Below are positions 8,254-16,343 of a DNA stretch of 64,000 bases, piece by piece (position 1 is the stretch's first letter; each line of letters starts with the position of its first letter). Source of the stretch: Prochlorococcus marinus str. MIT 0912 (GTDB lineage: Bacteria; Cyanobacteriota; Cyanobacteriia; PCC-6307; Cyanobiaceae); NCBI RefSeq assembly GCF_027359595.1, contig NZ_CP114783.1, positions 558,001 to 622,000 of the forward strand, read 5' to 3'. Position numbers and translations under genes: made by a program. The notes beneath the pieces are model-generated. The model saw nothing but the letters and a program-made list of their open reading frames with translations, ran no database searches and was not told the origin of the DNA.

Positions 8254-8276
8254 AAGATTCATTTTATTTCATTGGA

Positions 8277-8456
8277 TCATTTCTTCCCATTGACGTAAAA
8301 GTCTTCTAATTTTAATTCTCTGCGCTTCAACTGATCTTTTAGGATCTCTGGAAGAGTGATTATTCCAAGCCTGCGATGGCGAATTGGATTAAATTTGATC
8401 CTGTTGCCACCAGAAATTGCAGATAATTGATCAAGAGTTAGTTCAGTGTTGTTCAT
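8277..8456 (-). CDS. Double-glycine-leader peptide, family B (59 aa)
   Basis: The leader MNNTELTLDQLSAISGG is followed by a strongly basic core starting NRIKFNPIRHRRLG and ending YVNGKK. No Cys. The ATG sits at the same distance from the conserved cassette as in other family B genes, and a terminator follows. The core has no close relative in the window. Confidence 0.75.
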   Translation of the reverse strand: MNNTELTLDQLSAISGGNRIKFNPIRHRRLGIITLPEILKDQLKRRELKLEDFYVNGKK

Positions 8457-8563
8457 TGTCTTAGATAGTTGTGAGGGTCGTTTCCCTTCGATGTACTTAC
8501 TATCTCTCCAATTAATGACTAAGGTGTTGATCTACTTCTGCTTAATCTGTGAGGTTGGTCACA
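8457..8563 (-). promoter_or_regulatory. Family B upstream cassette
   Basis: Contains the AGATAGT/ACTATCT inverted repeat and a perfect TGTGA-N6-TCACA palindrome at 8548-8563. No divergent family A gene is attached. Confidence 0.65.
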
Positions 8564-8832
8564 AGTGATATTTCAAGTTTTGCCTCCTCAGACATCAATT
8601 TAATTATCAAAGGGCCCAATAGAAGGTTTTCTAATTATTAAGGCCATCAATTAATAGCTAAACAGATTTTTGAAGACCTTGTATTGCTTGCATTTAAGTT
8701 TGTTTTTCTTGTGCTCTAGCTAATCAAATTCAATTCATCTTCTTGCTGTAATCAAAGTTACTTTTAAGTTTCTAAAGGATTCTTAATTTCAGATAAATGC
8801 GCTTTAATTCCATTAATTAAATATCTCCATTC
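8564..8832. other. AT-rich intergenic region
   Basis: Contains AATTCATCTTCTTGCTGTAA, a short block also seen near 37460 and, inverted, near 9950 and 30140. No gene seen. Confidence 0.4.
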
Positions 8833-9075
8833 ATGGGTGAATCATTACAGAAAGCATTTTTCGGTGTCATAGCTCTAGGGGTCTCTTGTATAGCTATCGA
8901 ATTAATACCTGTTTCAAGACAAGCTGCTTATTGGAATCGCTGCTTAGATAACACAGTGAAATTTCTTGAAAAGGATGTAAGACAATTAAAGGGATGGGAC
9001 AAGAAAGCAAAAGAATCACTCGCTGTTGGTTTATGTAATGGAGCGGTCTACGAGCCGAAGTTGAACACTGAATAA
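8833..9075 (+). CDS. Hypothetical protein with N-terminal hydrophobic segment (80 aa)
   Basis: An ATG start, then a hydrophobic segment (AFFGVIALGVSCIAIELIPV), then a charged region ending GLCNGAVYEPKLNTE with two Cys in all. The layout resembles the protein at 12029-12235 (hydrophobic N-terminus, then KST/RQAA..YW). Possibly secreted or membrane anchored; function unknown. Confidence 0.6.
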   Translation: MGESLQKAFFGVIALGVSCIAIELIPVSRQAAYWNRCLDNTVKFLEKDVRQLKGWDKKAKESLAVGLCNGAVYEPKLNTE

Positions 9076-9199
9076 CTACCAATATGGATCATCTCCATCA
9101 ATATCACCCATATCAAAAACTGATCCTTATTTAACAGACTTAGAAATCTGGTCTAAAAGGATACTTCCCTTGCTTGATGGATTTGGACAGAATGAACTT

Positions 9200-9460
9200 A
9201 TGGATGAACCTTTATTTTTAAAAGTCAGACCTGGGGACGCTGTTCTATATGAAAAGGAGCAAATTGGAAAAGTTCTTACTTTTGTTGGCGGCTCTCGTGA
9301 TCCTGATGCACCCTCACTCTTTCAAATTGCCAACGTAGATTCTGGCGAAATCCGCTGGATTCAGGGTGAGGAAGTTACTGAAATAGTTTGTGAATATCGG
9401 ACAACAATCAAAAAGCCTTCTACTTTTTTCGAGCAAATACAGCAGCAACAACAGCAGTAG
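9200..9460 (+). CDS. Conserved small protein, RPGD/FVGGSRDP family (86 aa)
   Basis: Close paralog of 3044-3298 (on the opposite strand), with LFLKVRPGDAVLYEKEQIGK, the same FVGGSRDPDAP and a tail of repeated Gln. Similarity extends 5' of the ATG (ILPLLDGFG), so translation may start at the upstream TTG at 9170. Function unknown. Confidence 0.7.
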   Translation: MDEPLFLKVRPGDAVLYEKEQIGKVLTFVGGSRDPDAPSLFQIANVDSGEIRWIQGEEVTEIVCEYRTTIKKPSTFFEQIQQQQQQ

Positions 9461-9474
9461 AAATAACCAACAAG

Positions 9475-9512
9475 AAACCCCTCTAGAAATTCCAATAACT
9501 AAAGGGGTTATT
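9475..9512 (+). terminator. Hairpin after the 9200 gene
   Basis: AACCCCT...AGGGGTT stem enclosing an inner TTATTGGAATTTC arrangement. No strong T-run follows, so it may be an RNA-stabilising hairpin instead. Confidence 0.45.
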
Positions 9513-10084
9513 AATCAACTCGTACTATATAAAGTCAATTATGTCTTGATGAGGTTTGGCCTCAATTAAAAATATAAGTGAAATCAGGCTAGAAAACAAG
9601 CAAAGCTTGGAAAGTTCTACTTCAACCGAACATCAGTATTAGAGAAGTTCTTTTTTAAAATAGCAAGTTGATGGCGTAATAAGGAAGCATCATCAAGCAA
9701 GATCAGGGGATAGACGTCGAAATCCTGTCCTCTCTTCGCAAATTCAAAAAAAGTTCATTAGTTCTGCACTTTTTTTTGAGAACCTGAAAGAATTGAATAT
9801 TCAATCTTTTCCCTTAAAAAACTTCCTCACACAGTCTTAGTTAATCCTCCTAAAAAGAGGGTTTTCTTGTTCTATCCTTCAGCCATAGACCATTGCCTAA
9901 CAGCAGTAGGGCGTGCACCGAATATGTCAGGGACATTTCGTTTAAAGCAAGAAGATAAGATGAACTAGATCAGCTAGAAAGGTTTTATGAAACTTTATCG
10001 CTTAAATCATATTTTTACAAAAACTCCATAAACTAAAAAATTTCCAAACAAGAGGATAATATTTTTTGGGATTATTCTTAAAAT
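9513..10084. other. Non-coding stretch with repeat remnants
   Basis: Contains an inverted copy of the TTCGGTTGAAGTAGAACTTT block (9587-9640), a tRNA-T-arm-like GTCGAAATCCTGTCC near 9720-9735, an HTH remnant at 9881-9930 and the ACTAGATCAGCTAGAAAGGTT block shared with 30150. No gene seen. Confidence 0.5.
9881..9930 (-). pseudogene. 3' remnant of the mini-HTH gene
   Basis: On the minus strand it encodes ARPTAVRQWSMAEG, matching the C-terminus (SPTTARRWSMA) of the intact gene at 42375-42521. Confidence 0.55.
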
Positions 10085-10684
10085 TTGATTTATCCAAAGA
10101 CATTACAACTTGAATCTGGAAGTGATCTTCTTAATAGTCTTCAAGCTCTGGCGATAAAAGAGAATAAATCTGGATATGTTTTGAGTGTAGTAGGTAATTT
10201 ATCTATGGCTAAATTTCAATGTCCGGGGAAAGGACAAGTTACTACAGTTGAAAATCATCTAGAAATAATAGCCTTAAATGGAACAATATCGCCAAACAAA
10301 TGTCATCTTCATATAAGTCTTTCAGATGGAGAATGCAAGGTATGGGCCGGTCACCTAGAGGAGGGAACGATAATACTTAAAGGCGCTGACTTATTAATAG
10401 GATTTCTTGATGAGACTATAAATAAAAAAGAAGTCAATACTAATCAACAAACAGTTGAAATATTTATACTTCCAAATTGTCCATGGTCCTCGAGAGCTGT
10501 TCGGATGCTGAGAACATTACAAATACCACATGAAATAAAAGTGATAGAAAATGATGATGATTTTAATTCCCTTCATAAAAGAAGTAATTATTCGAGCTTT
10601 CCTCAAATTTTTATAGATGAAGAATTTATTGGTGGTTACTCAGAATTAGCTGAACTTCAAGCTTCTGGCAAATTAAGCAGTTAG
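10085..10684 (+). CDS. PPC (DUF296)-glutaredoxin fusion protein (199 aa)
   Basis: Residues 1-110 match the PPC/DUF296 domain (HLHISLSDGE at 74-83, GHLEEGTII at 89-97), a fold seen in bacterial stand-alone proteins and plant AT-hook proteins. Residues 122-199 form a glutaredoxin domain with CPWS at 132-135 in place of CPYC, the cis-Pro motif FPQIFI at 172-177 and the glutathione-binding GGYSEL. This suggests a monothiol-type glutaredoxin joined to a PPC domain. The start is TTG, with no better ATG. Cytosolic. Whether it acts in redox control or Fe-S handling cannot be told from sequence. Confidence 0.8.
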   Translation: MIYPKTLQLESGSDLLNSLQALAIKENKSGYVLSVVGNLSMAKFQCPGKGQVTTVENHLEIIALNGTISPNKCHLHISLSDGECKVWAGHLEEGTIILKGADLLIGFLDETINKKEVNTNQQTVEIFILPNCPWSSRAVRMLRTLQIPHEIKVIENDDDFNSLHKRSNYSSFPQIFIDEEFIGGYSELAELQASGKLSS

Positions 10685-10721
10685 TGAGTTATCAAACTCC
10701 ACCTCCCAACTGTCGTAGGAC

Positions 10722-10785
10722 TTACTCAATAAATTCCGGCAATCTTTTTTAACTCCAGCCGTAACTTCCATAGCTGTTAATTCTT
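10722..10785 (-). pseudogene. Internal remnant of the mini-HTH gene
   Basis: The minus strand reads AAGAATTAACAGCTATGGAA and GTTACGGCTGGAGTTAAAAA, matching the KTRINRYRSYGWSWKK part of the mini-HTH gene with a stop. It abuts the end of the small gene at 10777 and supplies its last codons, which marks a recombination join. Confidence 0.5.
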
Positions 10786-10911
10786 GTTTTTCCAGCCGAA
10801 CATCTCAGCCATTTTTCCCGTTGAGGCAAAGTATCCAATCGCTCCAAGGAACAAATCAAAAGCAATCAGATTGGGAACGATATCTCCAATGATCTGAGCT
10901 TCTCCAAACAT
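10777..10911 (-). CDS. Small membrane protein, IVPNLIAF family (44 aa)
   Basis: The frame has GDIVPNLIAFDLFLGAIGYF as a membrane segment, then STGKMAEMFG. A paralog at 48958-49107 has the same core (VPNLIAFSLFL, AIGYFALTGKMAEM) but is interrupted by a stop. The last residues (WKNKN) come from the adjacent HTH remnant, so the original C-terminus has been replaced. Function unknown. Confidence 0.55.
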   Translation of the reverse strand: MFGEAQIIGDIVPNLIAFDLFLGAIGYFASTGKMAEMFGWKNKN

Positions 10912-10981
10912 AAGAAACATAATCACAACAAATATTCTTGCCTAGTTATCAGCGAAGTTCATTCTTCCATGATGATTCTTT

Positions 10982-11113
10982 TTAGGTAAGACCGGAGAAG
11001 AAGAAATACCAGATAAAAACAATAGCGTTTAAGCCAAAAGTTACTGAAATTCCAATAACTTTGAATTTCATTCCTACCTCATCAGAACCAGAATTTAATT
11101 TCACATCAGGCAT
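10982..11113 (-). CDS. Small membrane protein (43 aa)
   Basis: Begins MPDVKLNSGSDEVGMKFKV, then has one hydrophobic segment (IGISVTFGLNAIVFIWYFFF). A second ATG directly upstream is equally possible. Function unknown. Confidence 0.5.
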   Translation of the reverse strand: MPDVKLNSGSDEVGMKFKVIGISVTFGLNAIVFIWYFFFSGLT

Positions 11114-11116
11114 CAT

Positions 11117-11531
11117 TATTATTTGGGGGGTAAGTGCCTCGTTACCTTACTTTCCTCTGCTGGACATTCTTTTCAGCGCTCTCTCTTTAGGCGTGTTTTC
11201 TCAAAAGCTTCTCTTCTGAGTTACTTCTCTGAGCTTCAATCTTTGCTTCTTGCTTTGCTGGAGATGAATATTCGGTCAGCTTGGTCATTAGTTCCAAAGT
11301 GGTATGCGTGACGATTTCTGAGTAAACAAAAGGCCTATCTGGTGGTGAGGTCATTTAATTCGCAACGAATTTACGCTAAGGGTAGTGTTTTTGGAAATCT
11401 TTGGTGCATGATCTTTACATAAGAGTCTGGAAATTCTCAATCAGTTCCCTTCTCACATAAAAAGGACTGACCTAAGTCAGCCCCAATGGTTCCGATAGCA
11501 ATCGGCTGTCAACATTTTCATTTTGACAGGT
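11117..11531. other. Stretch without a supported gene
   Basis: A 62-codon plus-strand frame exists, but its composition is not protein-like. A hairpin near 11463-11485 (GACTGACCTAAGTCAGCC) and GGCTGTCAACATTTTCATTTTGACAG near 11503-11529 could act as terminators for the flanking minus-strand gene. Confidence 0.4.
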
Positions 11532-11879
11532 TTAGGAGAAAACTCTTGGGTATGGTGTTTGTCCGTTCATTAATGATGTGTCTATTGGCTTGCAGATATT
11601 CATTAATGCACTCAGTCCAAAACCAGGCCCTGTAGGACCATCAATGAATTCCTGAAATTCTTCTATGGAAATCCCTTCTTTTGTTTCCCAAATACAGTAG
11701 AGAGGACCATTTGCAGTAACAGCATTAGCTGAATGGTTGAAAAACCCTTTTTCTTTGTTGGCTCCTACAGCCTCATCCCATCCTCCACCAGGAGCCATTG
11801 CTGCATAAGCAGTTTTCCACCACTTAGAGGAAGTACCAGCTCTGAATTCGTGATGAACGATATAAAGGTTAGAGGCCAT
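11532..11879 (-). CDS. Conserved hypothetical protein (115 aa)
   Basis: Starts at the internal ATG giving MASNLYIVHHEFRAGTSSKW; an upstream ATG adds seven residues. The sequence is rich in aromatic residues (WWKTAYAAM, YCIWETKEGISIEEFQEFID), reminiscent of the small ferredoxin-like alpha-beta fold of DUF3303/DUF1330-like proteins also present here. Probably cytosolic; function unknown. Confidence 0.65.
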   Translation of the reverse strand: MASNLYIVHHEFRAGTSSKWWKTAYAAMAPGGGWDEAVGANKEKGFFNHSANAVTANGPLYCIWETKEGISIEEFQEFIDGPTGPGFGLSALMNICKPIDTSLMNGQTPYPRVFS

Positions 11880-12028
11880 TGAGAATTTATTTTGCAGCAT
11901 ATTATTAACTTAAAAAGCGTTTCTTCAGTTGATTCATCCTGCTTTCATGACTTTGATGTTGTTAAAGGTAAAAATTAATACATGCATTAACTATCGCCTA
12001 GAGATAGCTATAAACAAGGAGTAAATGA

Positions 12029-12235
12029 TTGATACGCATGTCTAAGAGAACATGGATGAGCGGTTTTAAATTAAATATTCATGCACCAGGGACTGGATTT
12101 GCACTGATGCTTTTAGCTCTAACTCAAGTTCCAGTAGCAATTAAAAGCACAGCAGAAGTTTATTGTATGGAAAAGCTAGGGCAGAAATATAATTCAGCAG
12201 TCGTAGCGATTATCGAATGTAATGGTGGAAAATGA
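12029..12235 (+). CDS. Small protein with hydrophobic segment (68 aa)
   Basis: TTG start chosen because AAGGAG lies 7 bases upstream. A hydrophobic segment (GTGFALMLLALTQVPVAI) is followed by KSTAEVYCMEKLGQKYN and IIECNGGK, with two Cys. Possibly exported, like the related-looking 8833-9075 protein. Function unknown. Confidence 0.5.
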   Translation: MIRMSKRTWMSGFKLNIHAPGTGFALMLLALTQVPVAIKSTAEVYCMEKLGQKYNSAVVAIIECNGGK

Positions 12236-12556
12236 ATCTATCTCAATAATTAATCGCGTTATTAGCTATTTTTATTTTACTAATATCTACTTAGAAGGGG
12301 CATTTTCTATTTAGCATCAACTATCAAAATAGACAACTAAGGAATCCGTCCATTAGCTAACTGTCCAGAAATGGCGTTGTCTGATAAGAACATACAGATT
12401 ATGAAAAATGCTGTCAAGCAATGAAAATTAGTGATCTGAGGGGAAGTGACAAGTTGCGACCTTGTACAACCTCATGCAACCATATATGTACCCTGATAAG
12501 TTTTTGTTTTCATAAAAAAACTCTCTAAGGTAATTTTATTAGTAATTAATTTTTGA
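12236..12556. other. AT-rich intergenic region
   Basis: No gene or clear regulatory feature seen beyond the probable promoter of the next gene. Confidence 0.4.
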
Positions 12557-12745
12557 ATGTCTAATCCATTATTTGCCGTGCCACTCAATATGGGGACAGG
12601 TACTTGGGTAGTGACGATTATTGCTGGTTTAAGTTTTGTAGTGATGTTTGGTATAGCTTCAGCTTTTGGTGACTTCCAAGGCCTAATTAATACAACATTA
12701 GAAAATGATTCAAATGCTAGAGAAAGCAGAAAGAACATAAAATAA
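12557..12745 (+). CDS. Small membrane protein (62 aa)
   Basis: Begins MSNPLFAVPLNMGTGTW, then a membrane segment (VTIIAGLSFVVMFGIASAF) and a charged tail (ENDSNARESRKN). It resembles 3448-3666 in layout. A terminator follows at once. Function unknown; likely inner or thylakoid membrane. Confidence 0.65.
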   Translation: MSNPLFAVPLNMGTGTWVVTIIAGLSFVVMFGIASAFGDFQGLINTTLENDSNARESRKNIK

Positions 12746-12748
12746 AAA

Positions 12749-12776
12749 AGGACTGACTTTTGCCAGTCCCATTTAT
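12749..12776. terminator. Hairpin between convergent genes
   Basis: GGACTGACTTTTGCCAGTCC, preceded by AAAAAA and followed by CATTTATT; it separates the 12557 gene from the convergent porin gene. Confidence 0.6.
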
Positions 12777-12815
12777 TCAATTACCCATCAGAGGGGATTG
12801 ATTTGCTTTTATGGT

Positions 12816-13829
12816 TTAGAAGCTAAACACTGTTTCAACAACAACACCAGAGTCGTCATCACCAGCACCTGTATCTTCTACTGTGAAGAAACCAGGAGTG
12901 ATGGTAACGCTGTCGTTCACTGCATAGGTGTAAGAAACTTCAAATCCTGTTCTATCAAAAGTATCGCTTCCATCAACATCAGTTGAATTGTAAGCAGCAC
13001 TTAATGTTCCAGGACCTACTTCATAGTCGACACCAACGAAAAAGTCAGTTTCGTCTTTAGCTGTTCCTTCTGGATCCTTTGTGTCGTAAGCAACGCTGAT
13101 AGTTGCTGGGATGGACTCAGGGCTGTAATAGATACCGCCACCAAATGTGTCGTAACCAGTTGTTCCAGCTTCACCGTCGTTGGAAGCGATTACAAGACCA
13201 CCACCAAATCCGTCACCGTTGTAGCCAAGGGTTACAGTTGTTACGTCATCACCATTGTCACCACCGATTCCTACTGTTGAATCAGCACCACCAACAGAAA
13301 CGAAGCTAGCAGAAGCAACTACGCCGCTGTCATTAGAGTAAGCAACACCAATTCCAGGACCAGTTTCGCTACCAGCCAAAGAGTAAGGCATGCTGCCTAG
13401 TCTGAAAGCATCTGAGTAAGCAGAAGTTGTTGCTGCAACAACATCATCTTGGTCAACCAAAGGACCAGCTGTTACTTCTAGATCGCCAACTGGGAATGAG
13501 TAAAAGAGATCTTTGACAGCAAGATCTGCACCACCACCGTAAGCGCTATCCATAGATGCTAATGGACCAGATGCGTTACCAGCTTTAATACCAGTAACAA
13601 GTAGGTCTTCACCGCTGAAGCTAGATTTCATGCTAAGTACATACTTGTACTGCATATAAAGCTCTTCTGACTTGTCATCTGTTCCGCCATCTGCAACTGA
13701 ACCAACAGTAAAAAAAGCACTTCCACCAAGAGTGGTCGTTGATGAAAATGCAGTATCTGCATTAACGGCAACTGGAGCCATAAGGCCTAGAGCTGCAGGA
13801 GCTACCAGCAAACGCTGAAAAAGCTTCAT
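12816..13829 (-). CDS. Outer-membrane porin (337 aa)
   Basis: The signal peptide MKLFQRLLVAPAALGLMAPV is cleaved after about VNA. The mature part is Gly-rich with alternating beta-strand patterns (SSTTTLGGSAFFTVG, VTLGYNGDGFGGGLVIAS, TLSAAYNST) and ends in a terminal Phe (VVVETVFSF), the hallmark of outer-membrane barrels. It resembles the Prochlorococcus som-like porins, though it is short and lacks an obvious SLH domain. The ATG at MKLF is preferred over the frame's upstream ATG because GTGTGAGGACACA directly precedes it. It likely forms a diffusion pore. Confidence 0.75.
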   Translation of the reverse strand: MKLFQRLLVAPAALGLMAPVAVNADTAFSSTTTLGGSAFFTVGSVADGGTDDKSEELYMQYKYVLSMKSSFSGEDLLVTGIKAGNASGPLASMDSAYGGGADLAVKDLFYSFPVGDLEVTAGPLVDQDDVVAATTSAYSDAFRLGSMPYSLAGSETGPGIGVAYSNDSGVVASASFVSVGGADSTVGIGGDNGDDVTTVTLGYNGDGFGGGLVIASNDGEAGTTGYDTFGGGIYYSPESIPATISVAYDTKDPEGTAKDETDFFVGVDYEVGPGTLSAAYNSTDVDGSDTFDRTGFEVSYTYAVNDSVTITPGFFTVEDTGAGDDDSGVVVETVFSF

Positions 13830-13833
13830 TGTG

Positions 13834-13842
13834 TCCTCACAC
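13834..13842 (-). promoter_or_regulatory. Possible Yfr1-pairing site overlapping the porin ribosome-binding site
   Basis: The mRNA reads GUGUGAGGA, nine bases fully complementary to the UCCUCACAC core of the cyanobacterial small RNA Yfr1. Yfr1 is known to repress Prochlorococcus porin mRNAs by base pairing at the translation start. The site covers the Shine-Dalgarno. The Yfr1 gene is not in this window. Confidence 0.5.
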
Positions 13843-14025
13843 AAATTAAGATTGAATTTATTGTCGTAAAAAAGCAGACAACCTGATGTATTTATTGATA
13901 CATCAGGCACTTCAGGTGTTAAAGACGCCCCCGACAAATTAGACACATCTACCTAAAAATATAAATATAGAAATGATTGGGTTTAACTGATCATCTGCGA
14001 ACAGTAATGGGACTGAAAAGCTCTC

Positions 14026-14290
14026 TTACAGAAAAGAGGGATCTAAATGTGATGGTCGATAAGAAGACACAAATGGACGATGCTTGCTTTTAAGTGCCAC
14101 AATCACATCTTCTCCCAAATGCCAAATCCATTGTTGTTGGGCTGACTCATAAACATCAGCAATCTTTTTCCAACTCCAGCAATAACTTCTATATCTGTTA
14201 ATTCTGGTTTTCTTAGTATCCAATGCCCACATAAATAGAATTAGTGGAAACATAAGCTCGGCACAAAGCCATGCAAAAGCGCATGTAAAG
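14026..14290 (-). pseudogene. Mini-HTH gene with replaced 3' end
   Basis: The frame encodes CAFAWLCAELMFPLILFMWA and LDTKKTRINRYRSYCWSWKK, matching the membrane segment and first HTH helix of the family. After IADVYE it diverges into unrelated residues (SAQQQWIWHLGEDV). Sequence upstream matches the copy at 1860-1925. Confidence 0.6.
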
Positions 14291-14370
14291 ATGTCTTTAG
14301 TTTTTAGAATTGCTTTAATGCCGAGTGAGAACCAACAAGTTCTGCCCCTTCAATAAAAAAACTTTATTTC

Positions 14371-14664
14371 ATGGATTTACAAAAAGCACTAAATCTCAAC
14401 AGTTATGAATGGTGGAGAAACCATAGAAGAGTCGTTACTTTTGGTGGATTCTTAATTCTATTTGGATGCTGGGTCAATCCTGTCATTCAAGAATCAAGGA
14501 ATAAAAATTTGTGTGTTCGTACATATTCAGAGCTTTATACCGTCCCTGAAGTTCTTGAAAAATTTAATGCGAAACAATTAGAAGAGTTTGGACTTGATAC
14601 AAATGACTTTGCTAAAGCTTTGGCATATCAAACCTGTACGAGTCAAAAAGCTATTGGTAAATAA
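14371..14664 (+). CDS. Membrane-anchored hypothetical protein (97 aa)
   Basis: A hydrophobic segment (VVTFGGFLILFGCWVNPVI) lies near residues 21-39. A soluble domain with two Cys (LCVRTYSEL, YQTCTSQKA) follows, probably periplasmic. The stop is directly followed by the ATG of the next gene: first gene of a three-gene operon. Function unknown. Confidence 0.7.
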   Translation: MDLQKALNLNSYEWWRNHRRVVTFGGFLILFGCWVNPVIQESRNKNLCVRTYSELYTVPEVLEKFNAKQLEEFGLDTNDFAKALAYQTCTSQKAIGK

Positions 14665-15057
14665 ATGAAAATAAAAATAATCCTAAAAACTGTTGGATCT
14701 CTTCACTTGTTATTGGGTGTACTGCTAATAAACATGTTGATTTTTTCTGTTGATACCATTGCTCCATCAGTCTCATCAGAAACATTGTTATTTATTAGAG
14801 GCTCTGTTGATGTTGTTGCAGCAACAAATATAGGTATTGCTTTCTTATTGATAATTTCTAGTTCCATCAGAGATCATGAATCTGCCAAGAAAGTTTTACT
14901 GGGTGAATTGATATTGATGCTTTGCCTCTTAATAGTTGCAGTATTCAATACTCTTAATGCAGGAGTCATTGTTGATGCTGGTCCACCTCCACCGTTTTGG
15001 ATTGTTCTAATTGCAAATCCAGTTTTGTGTACTTATGGATTACTAAAAGGTAAATAA
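14665..15057 (+). CDS. Four-helix membrane protein (130 aa)
   Basis: Four hydrophobic segments: LLLGVLLINMLIFSV, VVAATNIGIAFLLII, ELILMLCLLIVAVF and FWIVLIANPVLCTYG. It has no gap to either neighbour, so it is probably translated together with them. I do not recognise a family; the size resembles small DUF-type four-helix inner-membrane proteins. Confidence 0.7.
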   Translation: MKIKIILKTVGSLHLLLGVLLINMLIFSVDTIAPSVSSETLLFIRGSVDVVAATNIGIAFLLIISSSIRDHESAKKVLLGELILMLCLLIVAVFNTLNAGVIVDAGPPPPFWIVLIANPVLCTYGLLKGK

Positions 15058-15606
15058 ATGAAAAGCTTACTACTTCCTCTACTCACTGCTATTGCTTTAC
15101 CTACTCCTGCACAGGCTAAAATAAATGATGAAATACATAAACGCTGTCTCGATGCTAGAGATTATTCAGGCTGCGTAAGAGCAAACCAGAGTTCAAGTCT
15201 TAAGCTCAAAAAAGAAATTACTGGTATAGGCGTTAATCTATTCCTAAATACTGAAACTTATGAAATAACAATACTATCAATTATTAATGGAACTCCTGCC
15301 TCTGATGCAAATATTGAATCAGGTGACGTAATTCTTGAGGTAGATGGGAAATCAACTAAAGGAGTGGGTATAGAAGAAGTAATTGAATTAATCAAAGGAC
15401 CAAAAGATAAGCCTGTAAAATTAGTTCTTGGAAGAACAAACGAAAAAGGAAAAAGGAAAAAAATTAAAATTCGCTTGATTAGGGATACTTTTGAAATTCC
15501 AAATAACGAATCTCTGAATCAAATGAAGATAAGAGAATGGTTTAATCGAGAGTTGCCATCAAACTTAGACCCGATGTTGCAGCGAAATGGAAAGTCATTG
15601 AGATAA
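15058..15606 (+). CDS. Secreted PDZ-domain protein (182 aa)
   Basis: A signal peptide (MKSLLLPLLTAIALPTPAQA) is followed by a PDZ domain at about residues 55-145. The carboxylate-loop-like TGIGVNLFL, GTPASDANIESGDVILEVDG and EEVIELIKGPKDKPV match the PDZ module of C-terminal processing (Ctp) and HtrA proteases. No protease domain is attached, so it is a stand-alone periplasmic PDZ protein, perhaps an adaptor or a truncated protease. It ends the operon with the two membrane proteins before it. Confidence 0.8.
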   Translation: MKSLLLPLLTAIALPTPAQAKINDEIHKRCLDARDYSGCVRANQSSSLKLKKEITGIGVNLFLNTETYEITILSIINGTPASDANIESGDVILEVDGKSTKGVGIEEVIELIKGPKDKPVKLVLGRTNEKGKRKKIKIRLIRDTFEIPNNESLNQMKIREWFNRELPSNLDPMLQRNGKSLR

Positions 15607-15700
15607 CAAGCGATTATCAGGGTCCTTGGTTGAAGGGATGATGTGGATCGTCCGATGGCTCGAAAGTTTTCTAGTGTAAACCTCTCAAAATTGTAGACAA

Positions 15701-15748
15701 TTAACTTACGCGAGCTTTGATCTCTTGATTTAGTTCTTCTTCTGACAT
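15701..15748 (-). pseudogene. Truncated family A peptide leader
   Basis: Starts MSEEELNQE with the normal ribosome-binding hairpin, then switches to IKARVS and stops. The double-glycine site and core are gone. It keeps its 187-bp divergent cassette and the family B partner at 15936. Confidence 0.7.
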
Positions 15749-15935
15749 GAGATTCCTCTCTAAATTTTCTGCTTTCTAGCAGTGGTTATTGTCGCTGACA
15801 TAGGAATATAAAAACATGAAATATCACTTGTGACTAAACTCACAGATTAAGCAGAAGTAGATCAACACCTTAGTCATTAATTGGAGAGATAGTAAGTACA
15901 TCGAAGGGATTCAACCCTCACAACTATCTAAGACA
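15749..15935. promoter_or_regulatory. 187-bp bidirectional cassette with CRP-type palindrome
   Basis: Same plan as 1310-1496; the palindrome TGTGA-CTAAAC-TCACA is at 15829-15844. The family B half is identical to the 1310-1496 copy. Confidence 0.7.
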
Positions 15936-16160
15936 ATGAACAACACTGAACTCACTCTTGATCAAGAACTAAGTCTTAATGAACTTGAAGATATTTCTGG
16001 AGGCTTATGTCCTGCCAGTATGCTCGTAGGTGCAATGTTCGCAACTGTTGTCATTGGCTGGGTTGCTGCTGAGAAAGCCGGCAGTCCTGGAAGTTTTAAG
16101 TCTTCATTTGGTGGAAAAGACAAGAATAAAAAAAAGAATAAAAAGCAAGAAGATAACTAA
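15936..16160 (+). CDS. Double-glycine-leader peptide, family B (74 aa), exact duplicate
   Basis: Identical protein to 1497-1721, with identical flanking DNA from about 90 bases upstream of the palindrome to the terminator. The duplication must be recent or maintained by gene conversion. Confidence 0.8.
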   Translation: MNNTELTLDQELSLNELEDISGGLCPASMLVGAMFATVVIGWVAAEKAGSPGSFKSSFGGKDKNKKKNKKQEDN

Positions 16161-16195
16161 ATCAAAATTACATAATTAATAATTCAATTCGTCTA

Positions 16196-16226
16196 AAAGC
16201 ACTCATTAACTGGGTGCTTTTTTCTT
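16196..16226 (+). terminator. Terminator of the family B gene
   Basis: AAGCACTCATTAACTGGGTGCTT followed by TTTTC. Confidence 0.7.
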
Positions 16227-16236
16227 GCTCACCTCG

Positions 16237-16343
16237 TGTGACCAATCTCACAGGACTAGTTGAACCAGATCAATACGTGAGTCATTGATTCGAGAGATAG
16301 TAAGTACATCGAAGGGATTTAACCCTCACAACTATCTAAGACA
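16237..16343 (+). promoter_or_regulatory. Family B upstream cassette
   Basis: Perfect TGTGA-CCAATC-TCACA palindrome at 16237-16252, then the AGATAGT/ACTATCT inverted repeat before the ATG. It has no divergent partner; it sits directly behind the previous terminator, giving tandem family B genes. Confidence 0.65.

Noticed and set aside
9690..9745. tRNA/tmRNA-like GTCGAAATCCTGTCC stretch
   Set aside because: T-arm-like bases are present but the stem does not pair well and no acceptor or coding piece is visible; at most a decayed tRNA fragment.
11123..11311. 62-codon plus-strand frame
   Set aside because: Ser/Leu-rich composition, no relative and no ribosome-binding site; lies in an otherwise empty region.
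12472..12780. 102-codon minus-strand frame
   Set aside because: Antisense to the membrane protein at 12557, which has a protein-like sequence and its own terminator.
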